64,000 bases of DNA, taken from Alteromonas profundi (GTDB lineage: Bacteria > Pseudomonadota > Gammaproteobacteria > Enterobacterales > Alteromonadaceae). The translations under genes and the position numbers were made by a program. The stretch spans positions 186,001 through 250,000 of the forward strand of contig NZ_JAAAWN010000004.1 of the NCBI RefSeq assembly GCF_010500865.1. The letters run 5' to 3'. The notes under the pieces are model-generated. The model made no database searches, had not been told where the DNA came from, and saw only the letters and a program-made list of their open reading frames with translations. Positions 36,821 through 48,167 of the stretch are shown one piece after another; the first letter of the stretch is position 1, and each line of letters starts with the position of its first letter.

Positions 36821-37361
36821 CCTGATACCTTGTATCGTACACGGGGGCGTGAGGTAGAAACACTTCCGCCACTATCATTTTGTTCTGCTCTAGGGTAAAC
36901 ATAGAACGCCTTCCCCACAGTTGTCGTGACTGAGTATAGCCTAATGCGGGCGCGGAAAGCGTGGTTAACTGAAATGCAGAGCGCGCAAAACGGGCATCGT
37001 TAAATAGCCGCTTGCCTAATGGCTGGCCCCCTAAATTTGCCAACTCAGAATCTATAAGGGTTTGCGGTATAATTGAACGAGCAAAAACCCAAGGAACGCC
37101 ATCGGCGCACAGCAGTACTTCACGTACCTGAAAAGGCGTTTGCGGCGCGGCGTTTAGTAAGGCAAGTTCACTTTGCTCTGGTACTAGCGTTTGCTGGCCT
37201 AATAACGTAAGTGAAAACTGATGGCACAAAGATTGTACCCGCTCGGTAAGTGAGCCTGTATCAAGTAGCCAGTTTTTTAAGTAAGCATCGGTAATCTTTA
37301 CCTCGCTCGCTTCTTTCCAATTCACCGGCAACCCCACAGGGAAACAACCTGCAAAACTCAC
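36810..37361 (-). CDS. ubiC: Chorismate lyase UbiC
   Basis: About 183 residues. The conserved VREVLLCADGVPWVFARSI, LGKRLF and QLWGRRSMF segments match E. coli UbiC, including the Arg in the VRE segment and the C-terminal Glu in VAEVFLP that hold 4-hydroxybenzoate. It converts chorismate to 4-hydroxybenzoate and pyruvate, the first ubiquinone step. The start is GTG; no in-frame ATG is near. The next gene of the operon is ubiA. Confidence 0.92.
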   Translation of the reverse strand: MSFAGCFPVGLPVNWKEASEVKITDAYLKNWLLDTGSLTERVQSLCHQFSLTLLGQQTLVPEQSELALLNAAPQTPFQVREVLLCADGVPWVFARSIIPQTLIDSELANLGGQPLGKRLFNDARFARSAFQLTTLSAPALGYTQSRQLWGRRSMFTLEQNKMIVAEVFLPHAPVYDTRYQDEI

Positions 37362-37554
37362 GTATTCACGCCTAAGATAACATTGTGTAAATCAATCGCC
37401 ATTGTACCCCTCGTTTGCCAACCTGTATTTTTCGCCCTGCCTATAGGCGTATGATATTGAATTTACATACTTCCTGCTACTTTTGCAGTAGTGCGTTTAT
37501 TTGATGATTTGTTACACTACAGATAATCCTCATTTTTTGTTTCCAGTGAACGCC

Positions 37555-37968
37555 ATGTTGAAGTCTTCTGTTGTTATGCTTGTTGCAGCAAGTATATTTT
37601 TATCCAGTGGGCTCGCGCCTGTCCGTGCGCAGCAAAACGCTAACTATGCTTATTTAGGTTTAGAGCCTGACATTGTAACCAATTACCTTGGGCACAATGC
37701 ACGTAAACTAGGCTATGTGTCTGTTACCATAGAATTAATGATTAGTGATGTAGAGCAGCTAGAAATAGCCGAGCATCATATGCCGCTATTGCGGGCTACC
37801 GCTATTGAAATTTTTGGTCGCCAACCCGCAGAAAAGGTGAAGTCACTTAAAGGAAGAGAAGAAATACGCATAACGTTGCTACGCACCTTGCAGCAACATA
37901 TGAAAGAAGAAACCGGCGGTGAAGTGGTGAAAAACGTTATTTTCACCAAATACCTATATCAAGGCTAG
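37555..37968 (+). CDS. FliL-like periplasmic protein
   Basis: About 137 residues from ATG 37555; signal peptide SSVVMLVAASIFLSSGLAPV then RAQ. The remaining domain (YLGLEPDIVTNYLGH, YVSVTIELMISD, IEIFGRQPAEKVKSLKGREE) follows the FliL pattern of a stomatin-like domain that associates with flagellar stators. Unlike classical FliL, the N-terminal segment looks cleavable. It is a lone copy next to ubiC, not in a flagellar operon, so its role is uncertain. Confidence 0.75.
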   Translation: MLKSSVVMLVAASIFLSSGLAPVRAQQNANYAYLGLEPDIVTNYLGHNARKLGYVSVTIELMISDVEQLEIAEHHMPLLRATAIEIFGRQPAEKVKSLKGREEIRITLLRTLQQHMKEETGGEVVKNVIFTKYLYQG

Positions 37969-37989
37969 CTCGTAACGCTGGCTAGCCTT
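37961..37989. terminator. Bidirectional hairpin between fliL-like gene and glpG
   Basis: AAGGCTAGC (37961-37969) pairs perfectly with GCTAGCCTT (37981-37989) around an 11-base loop. The hairpin includes the stop codons of both convergent genes. The T-tract is short. Confidence 0.6.
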
Positions 37990-38854
37990 TACGTTTGTTG
38001 GCAATAAGGGCTAACGCGCCTGCCATTAAACACCCGGTAATAAGCCCAGCGGTATGCGCGGCGTTTGCCATATTTACCCACAATATGTCGGCATAGCCTA
38101 GTACCAACCATACCAGCATAAAGCCTACAATAGAGTTTGGTAGCGATAAGCCCCAATTAGGTTTTAACCACCCTAGCCACCACACAAAGCCCAATACTGC
38201 GTACACTACCCCAGATAACCCGCCAAAGAGTAAGAAATTACCTTGTACTGGGTCGGTAAAAAACGCTTGTGCAATATTAGATGTTACCGCTGACACCGCA
38301 AACACCAAAAACAATAAGCTGCTGCCAAAGGTACGCTCTATTTTAGCGCCAAGCATGCTCCACCATAATAAGTTAAACACAATGTGTAACACACTAAAGT
38401 GAATAAACGCAGGCCCTAATAGCCGCCACCATTGGTGGTTGTCGGCCAATACAGATAGCGGTTGCATCAATAAATGCTCGGCTATAGGGCTAAATAGCCC
38501 CACTAACGACAGGCCGTATACCAACGCACAAATAATAAAAATGAGTGACGTTAACGGCGCAGCAAGCGCGTTTTTAAAAATATGCTTAGTATTAACCCCA
38601 CCACTAGGCGCAAGTTTTACCTTGTCGCCAAACTGCCAAGCAGCTTGTTGGTATTTGGGGTTATTAGGGTCGCGTAAAAACTGCTCGGTTAGCTCGCGCG
38701 CTTTAAGTGCATCTTCTTCGCGGCTAAGCTGCACGAAAAACTCGTCTTTTGCCTCACTAGGCGTTACTACGCAATCTATCTGTTGGCTTTTAAGGTAATT
38801 CGCCAGCAAAAGGGCAATGCCTTGCTGGCGAAATGCGATAAGCGGCTGGCTCAC
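37982..38854 (-). CDS. glpG: Rhomboid intramembrane serine protease GlpG
   Basis: 290 residues. An N-terminal cytoplasmic domain (to about 85) precedes six helices. The catalytic Ser is in FGGLSGVVYAV and the His in ANAAHTAGLITG; the conserved HxxxN-type helix 2 is HFSVLHIVFNLLWW. It cleaves membrane proteins within helices. It is the last gene of a kbl-tdh-glpE-glpG series, overlapping glpE by four bases. Confidence 0.93.
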   Translation of the reverse strand: MSQPLIAFRQQGIALLLANYLKSQQIDCVVTPSEAKDEFFVQLSREEDALKARELTEQFLRDPNNPKYQQAAWQFGDKVKLAPSGGVNTKHIFKNALAAPLTSLIFIICALVYGLSLVGLFSPIAEHLLMQPLSVLADNHQWWRLLGPAFIHFSVLHIVFNLLWWSMLGAKIERTFGSSLLFLVFAVSAVTSNIAQAFFTDPVQGNFLLFGGLSGVVYAVLGFVWWLGWLKPNWGLSLPNSIVGFMLVWLVLGYADILWVNMANAAHTAGLITGCLMAGALALIANKRKG

Positions 38855-39168
38855 GATAGCCCAGATTCAACAGGCTGTGCCAATCGCCACGCTTCAAAAC
38901 CACCGTCCATGCTATATACGGTATTAAACCCTTGCTCGGCGATAACACGTGCAGCCTGTTGGCTGCTAATGCCGTGATAACAAACCACTACAACAGGGGT
39001 ATCTTTGGGCGTGTGCTCAATGAAGGTAGCGAAATTATCGTTATTGAGCGGCGCCGCATTAGGCATGTGCCCATTGGCGTACGACTGCGGATCGCGAATA
39101 TCTACAATGGCCACATCGCCATTAAAATTCGCGACATCTTCAACGCTAATGTGAGAAAAAGTAGTCAT
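38851..39168 (-). CDS. glpE: Thiosulfate sulfurtransferase GlpE (rhodanese)
   Basis: A 105-residue single-domain rhodanese. The active-site loop is VVCYHGISSQQAA, with the sulfur-carrying Cys about residue 64, and the N-terminal IVDIRDPQSYANGHMPNA is the CH2-A motif. It transfers sulfur from thiosulfate to cyanide or thioredoxin. It overlaps tdh by one base and glpG by four, so it is in a coupled operon. Confidence 0.92.
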   Translation of the reverse strand: MTTFSHISVEDVANFNGDVAIVDIRDPQSYANGHMPNAAPLNNDNFATFIEHTPKDTPVVVVCYHGISSQQAARVIAEQGFNTVYSMDGGFEAWRLAQPVESGLS

Positions 39169-40193
39169 TATTGCCAGTCCAGAATAACTTTGCCTGAATG
39201 TCCTGAGCCCATGGTATCAAACCCCTTCTGAAAGTCATCCACTGAAAAGCGGTGGGTAATAATAGGGCTTAAATCAAGGCCACTTTGTAGCAAGCTGGCC
39301 ATCTTATACCAGGTTTCAAACATTTCACGCCCGTAAATACCTTTGATAACAAGCCCTTTAAAGATAACTTGGTTCCAGTCTACCGCTACATCTTGGGGCG
39401 GAATACCTAGCATAGCTACCTTGCCACCATGGTTCATTTTGGCCAACATATCGCGAAATGCTACCGGCACACCCGACATTTCAAGGCCCACATCGAAACC
39501 TTCCGACATACCAAGCTCGTTCATTACATCTTGTAGGTTTTCTTTACTCACATCTACTGCACGGGTTGCCCCCATCTTTTTCGCTAATTCAAGGCGATAA
39601 GGGTTTATGTCGGTAATAACTACGTGGCGTGCGCCAACGTGCCGAGCAACCGCAGCGGCCATAACGCCGATGGGGCCGGCGCCGGTAATAAGAACATCTT
39701 CGCCCACTAGGTCGAAGCTAAGGGCAGTATGTACCGCATTCCCGAAGGGGTCGAAGATAGACGCCAAATCGTCACTGATATTGTCAGGTATTTTAAACGC
39801 GTTAAATGCTGGAATTACCAAATATTCCGCAAAGGCACCAGGACGATTAACCCCAACACCTTCGGTGTTGCGGCATAAATGACGACGGCCAGCACGGCAG
39901 TTACGGCAATGACCACAGGTAATATGGCCCTCCCCCGACACTCTATCGCCTACACTAAAGCCACGCACTTCTTGGCCAATGCCCACCACTTCGCCTACAT
40001 ATTCATGCCCCACCACCATAGGTACAGGGATGGTTTTTTGCGACCACTCATCCCAGTTATAAATATGCATGTCGGTACCACATATGGCGGTTTTGCGAAT
40101 TTTTATAAGTAGGTCGTTGTGGCCTAATTCGGGTTCTGGGGTGTCTTGCAACCAAATGCCTTTTTCGGCTTTTGCTTTTACCAATGATTTCAT
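39168..40193 (-). CDS. tdh: L-threonine 3-dehydrogenase
   Basis: 341 residues, the length of E. coli Tdh. The catalytic zinc ligands are in [10 protein letters not shown] and [11 protein letters not shown], the structural-zinc cysteines in [15 protein letters not shown], and the NAD fold in [17 protein letters not shown]. It oxidises threonine to 2-amino-3-oxobutyrate with NAD+, which Kbl then cleaves. It overlaps kbl by four bases. Confidence 0.97.
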   Translation of the reverse strand: MKSLVKAKAEKGIWLQDTPEPELGHNDLLIKIRKTAICGTDMHIYNWDEWSQKTIPVPMVVGHEYVGEVVGIGQEVRGFSVGDRVSGEGHITCGHCRNCRAGRRHLCRNTEGVGVNRPGAFAEYLVIPAFNAFKIPDNISDDLASIFDPFGNAVHTALSFDLVGEDVLITGAGPIGVMAAAVARHVGARHVVITDINPYRLELAKKMGATRAVDVSKENLQDVMNELGMSEGFDVGLEMSGVPVAFRDMLAKMNHGGKVAMLGIPPQDVAVDWNQVIFKGLVIKGIYGREMFETWYKMASLLQSGLDLSPIITHRFSVDDFQKGFDTMGSGHSGKVILDWQ

Positions 40194-41386
40194 GCAATCA
40201 CTCCCATTTCACGGCCAACGTCAATAAACGCATCTACGGCTTTATCTACATGTTCAATCGTATGGCCGGCAGACATCTGCGTTCGTATACGCGCCTGCCC
40301 TTTTGGCACTACTGGGTACGAGAAGCCAATAACATAAATGCCTTTGGTTAATAGCTTATCGGCCATTTCACTGGCAATTTTGGCATCACCTAGCATAACG
40401 GGAATAATTGCATGGTCTTTACCTGCTAAGGTAAAACCCGCGTCTTCCATACGGCGGCGAAAATGGGCTGCGTTCTTCCATAGCTGCGCACGCAAGTCGG
40501 CTCCATCTTTCATCATTTCAAACACTTTTAGCGACGCCGATACAATAGGTGGCGCTACAGAGTTAGAAAACAGATAGGGGCGCGAACGCTGTCTTAGCCA
40601 TTCAACCACTTCTTTCTTCCCTGAGGTATAACCGCCTGAGGCTCCCCCTAGCGCTTTGCCTAACGTGCCGGTGATAATATCGATGCGATCGAGTACACCG
40701 CAATATTCATGGCTACCACGGCCATGTTCACCTAAAAAGCCGGTAGCATGGCAATCGTCTACCATTACCAAGGCATCATATTTATCGGCTAGGTCGCAAA
40801 TACTGGCTAAGTCGGCAATAACGCCGTCCATAGAAAACACACCATCGGTAGCAATAACTTTAAAGCGTGCGCCGTCGGCGTCGGCTTGCTTAAGCTGGTC
40901 TTCTAGCGCTTCCATATTGTTATTGGCATAGCGATAGCGCTTAGCTTTACATAAGCGCACACCATCAATAATACTGGCGTGGTTTAGCGCATCTGAAATT
41001 ATTGCGTCTTCTGGCCCTAACAAGGTTTCAAATAACCCGCCGTTAGCGTCAAAACACGAGGGGTATAAGATAGTGTCTTGCGTGCCAAGGAAGTCGCTAA
41101 TTTCTGCTTCCAGTTGTTTATGGATGTCTTGGGTACCACAAATAAAGCGTACCGACGCCATACCGAAACCGTGTGACTCTAGGCCCTCTTTCGCCGCTTC
41201 GATTAATGAAGGGTGGTTGGCAAGGCCTAAATAGTTGTTTGCGCAAAAGTTGATGACATGATCGCCATTCGCCACATCAATGTCGGCTTGCTGCTGAGAC
41301 GTGATAACACGTTCTTTTTTATATAAACCTTCGTTTTTGGTGGCTGCAATTTGTGATTGCAGGTGCGAGATAAATGCCCCGGACAT
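40190..41386 (-). CDS. kbl: Glycine C-acetyltransferase (2-amino-3-ketobutyrate CoA ligase)
   Basis: 398 residues from ATG 41386, identical in length to E. coli Kbl. It is preceded by GGGAGACGGG; the upstream frame extension is not needed. It is a PLP fold type I enzyme, with the cofactor lysine in [15 protein letters not shown], the ring-stacking His region in [11 protein letters not shown] and the Asp in [11 protein letters not shown]. It splits 2-amino-3-oxobutyrate with CoA to glycine and acetyl-CoA. It leads the kbl-tdh operon. Confidence 0.96.
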   Translation of the reverse strand: MSGAFISHLQSQIAATKNEGLYKKERVITSQQQADIDVANGDHVINFCANNYLGLANHPSLIEAAKEGLESHGFGMASVRFICGTQDIHKQLEAEISDFLGTQDTILYPSCFDANGGLFETLLGPEDAIISDALNHASIIDGVRLCKAKRYRYANNNMEALEDQLKQADADGARFKVIATDGVFSMDGVIADLASICDLADKYDALVMVDDCHATGFLGEHGRGSHEYCGVLDRIDIITGTLGKALGGASGGYTSGKKEVVEWLRQRSRPYLFSNSVAPPIVSASLKVFEMMKDGADLRAQLWKNAAHFRRRMEDAGFTLAGKDHAIIPVMLGDAKIASEMADKLLTKGIYVIGFSYPVVPKGQARIRTQMSAGHTIEHVDKAVDAFIDVGREMGVIA

Positions 41387-41528
41387 GCCCGTCTCCCGTT
41401 GTGGTAAAAGAGGTAGTGTAAAGAAAGCTAATTTCAGGGTACACCATTGGTAGGTGCATTTTAGTGCGAATATAAAGCTAGGTGTCAACTATTTCGCACA
41501 TTTGGGTTGGTTTTGCAATAGCTAGCGT

Positions 41529-43973
41529 TTAATTTGGGGTTTGCCAGTAGCCTGCGTGCACTTTTTCTTCTAGCGTACTCCATATTTGCGCTTCAGGAAT
41601 GGGACGGCTAATAAAGTATCCTTGCACTAGCTCGGCGCCAAACTCATTAAGCATGTCGTATTGCTCTATGGTTTCAACACCTTCAGCAACTACTTGCAAG
41701 TTTAAGTTTTTCACCATGCCTATGGTGGAATGAACTATGTTTCTATCGTCGGCGTTCTCGGTAATATTAGATACAAACGAGCGGTCTATTTTAATGTAGT
41801 CGGCAGGTAACGACTTAAGGTAACTTAACGATGAATAACCCGTACCAAAATCGTCAATAGCTAATAAACAGCCCATTTCTCTTACTTTAAGCATAACTGC
41901 AGTGGCGCGGGTAATATCAGATACCAACACGTTTTCTGTTAGCTCTAAACAGAGTTGCGATGGGCCAACAGCGTGGGCATCCATTTGCTTTTTAAGAAAG
42001 TCGGGAAGACCGGGGTCAAGAAACTGACCGGCCGATAAGTTAATGGCCACCTTCATATTGGGGTAACCATTGGCGTTAAGCTCTTGTACTAAGTACATGG
42101 CTTTATTAATTACCCAATAATCTAGCTCCAACATAAAAGACGTACTTTCAAGCAAAGGAATAAAGTCTGCGGGTGATACGTGCCCCCTAACCGGATGATA
42201 CCAACGCAGCAAGGCTTCAAACCCAATCAGCTTATTTGAACCAAATTCTACCTGGGGTTGCAACGCTAAGCTAAATTGGTTTTCTCGCAATGCCACACGT
42301 GCTTCGGCCTCAAGCTCAACCTTTTGCATTACTTTTAGGTTCATGGTGGCATCGTATACGCGATACCCTGTGCCCTTTTTCGCCTTCGCCTCATACATGG
42401 CAATATCAGCATGGCGTAGCAGTTCAACGGGGGTAGCGCGAACATGGCGGGTTATGGCTACACCTACGCTTATCGACACATAAAATTGTATGTTGTCCAC
42501 TTCAATAGGTTGGTCAAATTCAGCGATAATTTTGCGCGCTATAATGTCTACTTGGGCTTTACTATCAATTTCCGATAGCAAAATAACAAATTCATCGCCC
42601 CCAAAACGAGAAGCAATATCGGTTTCGCGGATGGGCTTAGAAATACGCATGGCTGCCGCCTTTAGTAACTTGTCGCCGACATCGTGGCCGTGGCTGTCGT
42701 TCACTTTTTTAAAGTCGTCAAGATCCATGAACATCAACGCCACATAACTGTCATCTCGCGCTGAACGCGCTAATTGCTGTTCTATTTGAAAGGTCAGCAT
42801 ATTGCGGTTAGGCAAACCAGTAAGCACATCGAACATGGCCATTTTTTCAAGCTTGGCCGTGTTTATTGCCATTTGGCCGTCGAAGTCTTCTAGCTGTTTA
42901 GCTAGGTCGTTGGTAGCTTGCTCTACTACATCTAGCTCGTCTAGCAAGCGAAAGCGCGTACTCTCGGTGCGGCGTGCCGAAAGGGCATAAAACTCTTTAA
43001 ATTTATGTTCGGCTAAAATAGGCAAACGTTCACTAACGGCAACCAGCCTATTTTTGTATTGGTTTAGAAATAGCGAAAGTAACAACGCGAAAATGATAAA
43101 AAGCGCAAATGCACTCGTTACCACAAGTAGCTCGTACTCTTGCTTCTGTGACACTAGATCGCTAATATTTCTAACAACTAATACATATGGGTCGTCGCCT
43201 TGTCCGTGTGGAAAAGGTAGCAAACTTACCAATAAACTTTCGCCATCCATCGTTACCCGCTGCCCCTGCCTTACTAAATCATCGGCGCTCCACTGCTTTG
43301 GAAGCTGATCGATAAGATTAGTAACGTACACTCTATTTTCGGGGGATAAACGGCTTGCAAGGCTTAGCATAGGCCTGCCTTGCATACTAATTTCATAACG
43401 CACCATGGCAACTTTAAAGATGCCCGTAGAGCGATTAAAAAGGGAAAGTACTTCCTGCATCGAGGTAGACATAACCACAACAGGTACAATCTCATCGGTG
43501 GTCATTAACGGCACCGATACATACACCCTACACTGCAGTTCACAAGAAACGTAGGTTTTGCTTTCTAACGTATTTTGCGTGGTTTGCACCAAGCTTTTAA
43601 TAAAGGGGGCAACATGATGAAATTCGCGCCCCACTACGCCTTCATTATCAAACAGGTATAAATCGTCTACCTGAAAGTTGAGCATTAAATATTCGTAGGT
43701 TTCGTAAAGTGCTGTACCAAGCTGCTCAAGGTTTGTGTCGTTTTTCAGTTCGGCTTGGGTGAAGGTGTCCACCCACATCACCATTCTATTTTGCAGAATT
43801 TCGGAAAACAGTTGCAAGCGTTGCTGGTTTTTCAGCTGCTCTTCTTGTTGCTGATACACAATATTAGAGTCTGACTGACGTATAAGTACCGCCGAGATAA
43901 CCACAGTTACTGTTAGCACCATAGCTAACAGTATAAAAATGGTTTTCGTGGTTACCGACATTTGTACTTGCAT
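41529..43973 (-). CDS. Membrane sensor GGDEF-EAL protein (c-di-GMP turnover)
   Basis: 814 residues. TM helix 1 (about 12-30), a periplasmic sensor of about 250 residues with Cys-pair SCELQCRVYV, and TM helix 2 (about 285-305) are followed by a coiled linker, GGDEF (about 380-540) and EAL (about 555-805). Both sites look intact: RFGGDEFVILL with RETD inhibitory site, and GFEALLRW, LELTEN, DDFGTGYSSLSY, KIDRSFV and AEGVET. It could synthesise or degrade c-di-GMP. It ends an operon with a periplasmic binding protein and a porin, suggesting it senses something handled by them. An alternative Met lies at residue 5. Confidence 0.9.
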   Translation of the reverse strand: MQVQMSVTTKTIFILLAMVLTVTVVISAVLIRQSDSNIVYQQQEEQLKNQQRLQLFSEILQNRMVMWVDTFTQAELKNDTNLEQLGTALYETYEYLMLNFQVDDLYLFDNEGVVGREFHHVAPFIKSLVQTTQNTLESKTYVSCELQCRVYVSVPLMTTDEIVPVVVMSTSMQEVLSLFNRSTGIFKVAMVRYEISMQGRPMLSLASRLSPENRVYVTNLIDQLPKQWSADDLVRQGQRVTMDGESLLVSLLPFPHGQGDDPYVLVVRNISDLVSQKQEYELLVVTSAFALFIIFALLLSLFLNQYKNRLVAVSERLPILAEHKFKEFYALSARRTESTRFRLLDELDVVEQATNDLAKQLEDFDGQMAINTAKLEKMAMFDVLTGLPNRNMLTFQIEQQLARSARDDSYVALMFMDLDDFKKVNDSHGHDVGDKLLKAAAMRISKPIRETDIASRFGGDEFVILLSEIDSKAQVDIIARKIIAEFDQPIEVDNIQFYVSISVGVAITRHVRATPVELLRHADIAMYEAKAKKGTGYRVYDATMNLKVMQKVELEAEARVALRENQFSLALQPQVEFGSNKLIGFEALLRWYHPVRGHVSPADFIPLLESTSFMLELDYWVINKAMYLVQELNANGYPNMKVAINLSAGQFLDPGLPDFLKKQMDAHAVGPSQLCLELTENVLVSDITRATAVMLKVREMGCLLAIDDFGTGYSSLSYLKSLPADYIKIDRSFVSNITENADDRNIVHSTIGMVKNLNLQVVAEGVETIEQYDMLNEFGAELVQGYFISRPIPEAQIWSTLEEKVHAGYWQTPN

Positions 43974-43983
43974 TTACTACTAC

Positions 43984-45171
43984 CTAGAACCAGTACATCA
44001 ATTGTACAGACCACATCCGCCAGTGTTTATCAGTATTAGTGCCAATGCTAGGGTCTAACAAACTTACTACGCGGTTAGCGCCTTCTACCCAGTGGTGCTC
44101 AGCTTGTAAACGCCAACGGGGAGCAATATCCCACCGCAAACCTACTGTGGTGGTGTCCATGTAAGCAAAATACGCAGGAATTTGGCCAAAGGTTTGCGCT
44201 TCTAATCCTTTACCGTTGCGGTCATCAACATCGTTAACATAGGTATCGTAACCCACCAGCCCACTAAACTCGTTAGAGAACAAATAACGAAATTGAACAA
44301 ACCCGCCTTCACCAATACGTTTATCATAGTAATTTGGTGCAAAAGCGCCGCGAATATCCTGTATTTCTCGAAGCAACTCAGAACTAAACTCCCAGTTTTC
44401 GCTGAAATACTGCATAGAAAGCATAAATCGACGAATGTTTGATTCACCAGCAATACGCACATCCTCTTCAGATGGGGTATAACTAAAATCAGACTCTAGC
44501 AGGCTTACACCTAGCTTCCAGTTCATCGAACTTGGCTGCCAGTACACACTAAACTGGTGTACAAAATCTTGCTCTATTTCGCCTTTTGCATCGCTGCCTA
44601 AGAAGAAGTCTCGTTGATCGTCTCCCAGTTCAGAGCGTCCATAGCCCCAATTCACTTGCCAAATACTGCTGTCGGTATACTTGGTGAAGCTAGTTTGCAC
44701 GCCATTACTGCCCAAGGCCACGTCACGGAAGCTATCGAAATACACAGATTGAGGAAGCACTGCGGTATCGCGGGTTTGCGGTACGTCTCGGGTAACTGAG
44801 TAAAGCCAATGGCGGTTTTTAAAACGGCCTAAATGAATTTGCGCTTGCCACCCAGCTAAGTCTGGGATGGTCCAGTCGATAAACAGGTAGTCAAGACGGG
44901 AACCTTGTTTAAAGCGGTTTCCCCCATCAAGGTAAACCACTTGCCCCGCTACCGATACATTACTTGAAATTTGATAAAGGCCGTTTAGCCCTATTTCTGT
45001 AAGTTCGCCCGTTATTTGGTTATCGGAGGTGATAAAATCGCCGTCTATAGACTGGGTAAGGCCCTGAGAAATATAACCGTGCCAGTTTAAACGTGACGTG
45101 TCTTGCGCGTTAACATGCCCAGCGGCTAACGTTAACATTGCCATTATTGCTAAGGTACTCAACCGATTCAT
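43984..45171 (-). CDS. Outer-membrane porin-like beta-barrel protein
   Basis: 395 residues, signal peptide (MLTLAAGHVNA) and repeated amphipathic beta strands with aromatic girdle residues, beginning LNWHGYISQGLTQSIDGD and ending at the aromatic MYWF. It resembles porin-like proteins of Alteromonas and Shewanella. It overlaps the upstream binding-protein gene by four bases and precedes the GGDEF-EAL gene by 10 bases. A role in passage of a small solute or in sensing is inferred. Confidence 0.75.
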   Translation of the reverse strand: MNRLSTLAIMAMLTLAAGHVNAQDTSRLNWHGYISQGLTQSIDGDFITSDNQITGELTEIGLNGLYQISSNVSVAGQVVYLDGGNRFKQGSRLDYLFIDWTIPDLAGWQAQIHLGRFKNRHWLYSVTRDVPQTRDTAVLPQSVYFDSFRDVALGSNGVQTSFTKYTDSSIWQVNWGYGRSELGDDQRDFFLGSDAKGEIEQDFVHQFSVYWQPSSMNWKLGVSLLESDFSYTPSEEDVRIAGESNIRRFMLSMQYFSENWEFSSELLREIQDIRGAFAPNYYDKRIGEGGFVQFRYLFSNEFSGLVGYDTYVNDVDDRNGKGLEAQTFGQIPAYFAYMDTTTVGLRWDIAPRWRLQAEHHWVEGANRVVSLLDPSIGTNTDKHWRMWSVQLMYWF

Positions 45172-45644
45172 TGCGTCACCACCTTTATCATCCGTGCATC
45201 CGTTGCTCGTCCTTCCTTCATATATCCTATTGCTCCAGGTGTATCTTCTAACAATTTAATCAGCGCCTCAGTGGAGGGCACCCTTGTTGGGGTAACACCT
45301 TGGCCCGAATACGTTAATTGATCCCACAAGCGCGATAGCTGATAGGGAAACATTTTCAGTGTTTCGCGGCAAAATGATTTATGCAAAGGGGCGTGATCGT
45401 CTAGCACAAAAACATGAATTTTTGTGCCATTATCCCAAAACTGACGGTGGCCGGTAAATATCTGGCGTAATTCGGTTTGAGTAAGTACTTGTTGTGATAC
45501 GCTACTGTTGACTATTACGGTGGTCTCGGCGGCCAATGTAAACGTAGACCATACCACCAAGCTACAGGCAAAAAGCGCCTTTAGATGAGGGAGACAACGT
45601 CGGTATTTGCGTAAGTTCCGTAACAGTTCGGACGTCCTCTTCAA
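45168..45644 (-). CDS. PstS-like periplasmic substrate-binding protein
   Basis: About 158 residues, exported (ALFACSLVVWSTFTLAAETT). The remainder (LTQTELRQIFTGHRQFWDNG, VTPTRVPSTEALIKLLEDTPGAIGYM) is a short PstS-like domain found in phosphate-binding-like proteins of Proteobacteria. It is half the size of PstS, so binding of phosphate is uncertain. The start is unclear: TTG 45644 has GGGAG at good spacing, GTG 45650 is too close, and the frame extends to 45686. It is the first gene of the operon with the porin and the c-di-GMP protein. Confidence 0.7.
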   Translation of the reverse strand: MKRTSELLRNLRKYRRCLPHLKALFACSLVVWSTFTLAAETTVIVNSSVSQQVLTQTELRQIFTGHRQFWDNGTKIHVFVLDDHAPLHKSFCRETLKMFPYQLSRLWDQLTYSGQGVTPTRVPSTEALIKLLEDTPGAIGYMKEGRATDARMIKVVTQ

Positions 45645-45736
45645 AAGCACATCTCCCTGCTCGTTAATGTTTAATTTCACTGTCAATTATAGTGTAGATA
45701 ATGGTGCGGTATTTTCCACTAAATGAAAATACTTCC

Positions 45737-46762
45737 TTAGTTTAACGTTTCGTCTACTTTTTGCGCTACTGCTTGAAAAGAAATCTTTTCCATCAAGTGC
45801 TTACCTTTTGCTCTTGCCCCCCAAGGAAGCGCTTCCCACGGCTTTCCTTTTTGCTCACGTATACAGCTATCGTAAACCGACACAGTTTGTTCAATATTGT
45901 TGTACGGGCCCGTACGACGGGGGTTAGAGTGTGCATACAAGCCAATTACTGGGGTACCTACTGTGGTTGCCATATGCGCAGGCCCAGTATCAGGGGCAAT
46001 AACTAGCTGGGCGTGCTTCAGTAGCATAAGCAGCTGATGCAATGAGGTTTGCCCGGTAAAATCTGCAAATATCTCTGCGCTTTGGGTAATAATAGCCTGA
46101 GATGTTTTTTTATCCAACTCTCCCGGGCCTCCGCATAATACAACCTTTTTCCCTTTAGCGTGTATATGATTAGCAATACTGGCGTATCGTTCTGGTAACC
46201 AATTTCGCTCAGCCTTACTGGCTGCTGGCGCGATAACCACGTAGTCACCTAATTCTGCCGCTTTGGTGTTCCCCCAGTTTTCATCTTCCTGCGATACCGG
46301 TATATGCCAACTAGGTGCTTCTACTTGCGGTACACCCAGCGCATCGGCAAAGTCCATAAAACCGTCTAACACATGGGCATGTTTATGAGCTTCAATACGT
46401 TTATTTGCAAAAAGCCAATGCAGTTCTTTACTACGGCCCCAATCAAAACCAATACGCTTGCGCGCTTTAATAACCCGCGAGGCTAGGTTTGCGCGTAAGG
46501 CCACCTGCATCATAAGCAAGGCATCGAATACCTCGCCTTTCACTGCCTGTTGCAAGGTTTCTACAGCAACTTTCCCCTGCGATTTGTCGAAGATTATAAA
46601 ACGCACATTAGGGATTAATTTAACCAGTTGGTATTCTACTTTCCCAATAACCCAGGTTATTTCAGCGTCAGGCCAGTGACGCTGAATTCGGTTTACCATC
46701 GCGGCGGCGTGACACACATCGCCAATTGCAGATAACCGCATTAAACAAATCTTTTTTCCCAC
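45737..46762 (-). CDS. Glycosyltransferase family 9 (ADP-heptose:LPS heptosyltransferase-like)
   Basis: A 341-residue cytoplasmic GT-B enzyme. It shows MRLSAIGDVCHAAAMV near the start, VIAPAASKAERNWLPERYA (sugar-nucleotide region) near residue 180, CGGPGELDKK, and the GT9 signature APDTGPAHMATTVGTPVIGLY near 270. It should add a heptose to the lipopolysaccharide inner core. It is divergent from the Kdo kinase gene, which acts on the same region of LPS. The exact acceptor (HepI or HepII) is not clear. Confidence 0.88.
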   Translation of the reverse strand: MGKKICLMRLSAIGDVCHAAAMVNRIQRHWPDAEITWVIGKVEYQLVKLIPNVRFIIFDKSQGKVAVETLQQAVKGEVFDALLMMQVALRANLASRVIKARKRIGFDWGRSKELHWLFANKRIEAHKHAHVLDGFMDFADALGVPQVEAPSWHIPVSQEDENWGNTKAAELGDYVVIAPAASKAERNWLPERYASIANHIHAKGKKVVLCGGPGELDKKTSQAIITQSAEIFADFTGQTSLHQLLMLLKHAQLVIAPDTGPAHMATTVGTPVIGLYAHSNPRRTGPYNNIEQTVSVYDSCIREQKGKPWEALPWGARAKGKHLMEKISFQAVAQKVDETLN

Positions 46763-46804
46763 AGAAGCGCTCTCGTTGCTGAAATACCAGAATAATTCGT
46801 TAGA

Positions 46805-46820
46805 ATGGTAAATTTACCAT
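46805..46820. promoter_or_regulatory. 16-bp perfect palindrome between heptosyltransferase and kdkA
   Basis: ATGGTAAATTTACCAT is a perfect palindrome located in the 63-base gap between two divergent LPS-core genes. Its right arm is just 6 bases before the kdkA GTG. It is a likely operator for a dimeric regulator of both genes. Confidence 0.5.
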
Positions 46821-46825
46821 AAGTT

Positions 46826-48102
<1,277 letters not shown>

Positions 48103-48167
48103 CCTTAAGCTGGTACCCGCAGCATTAAGTATTGGGTATCACCAATTGGGTAATAAGTAAGCGCCAA

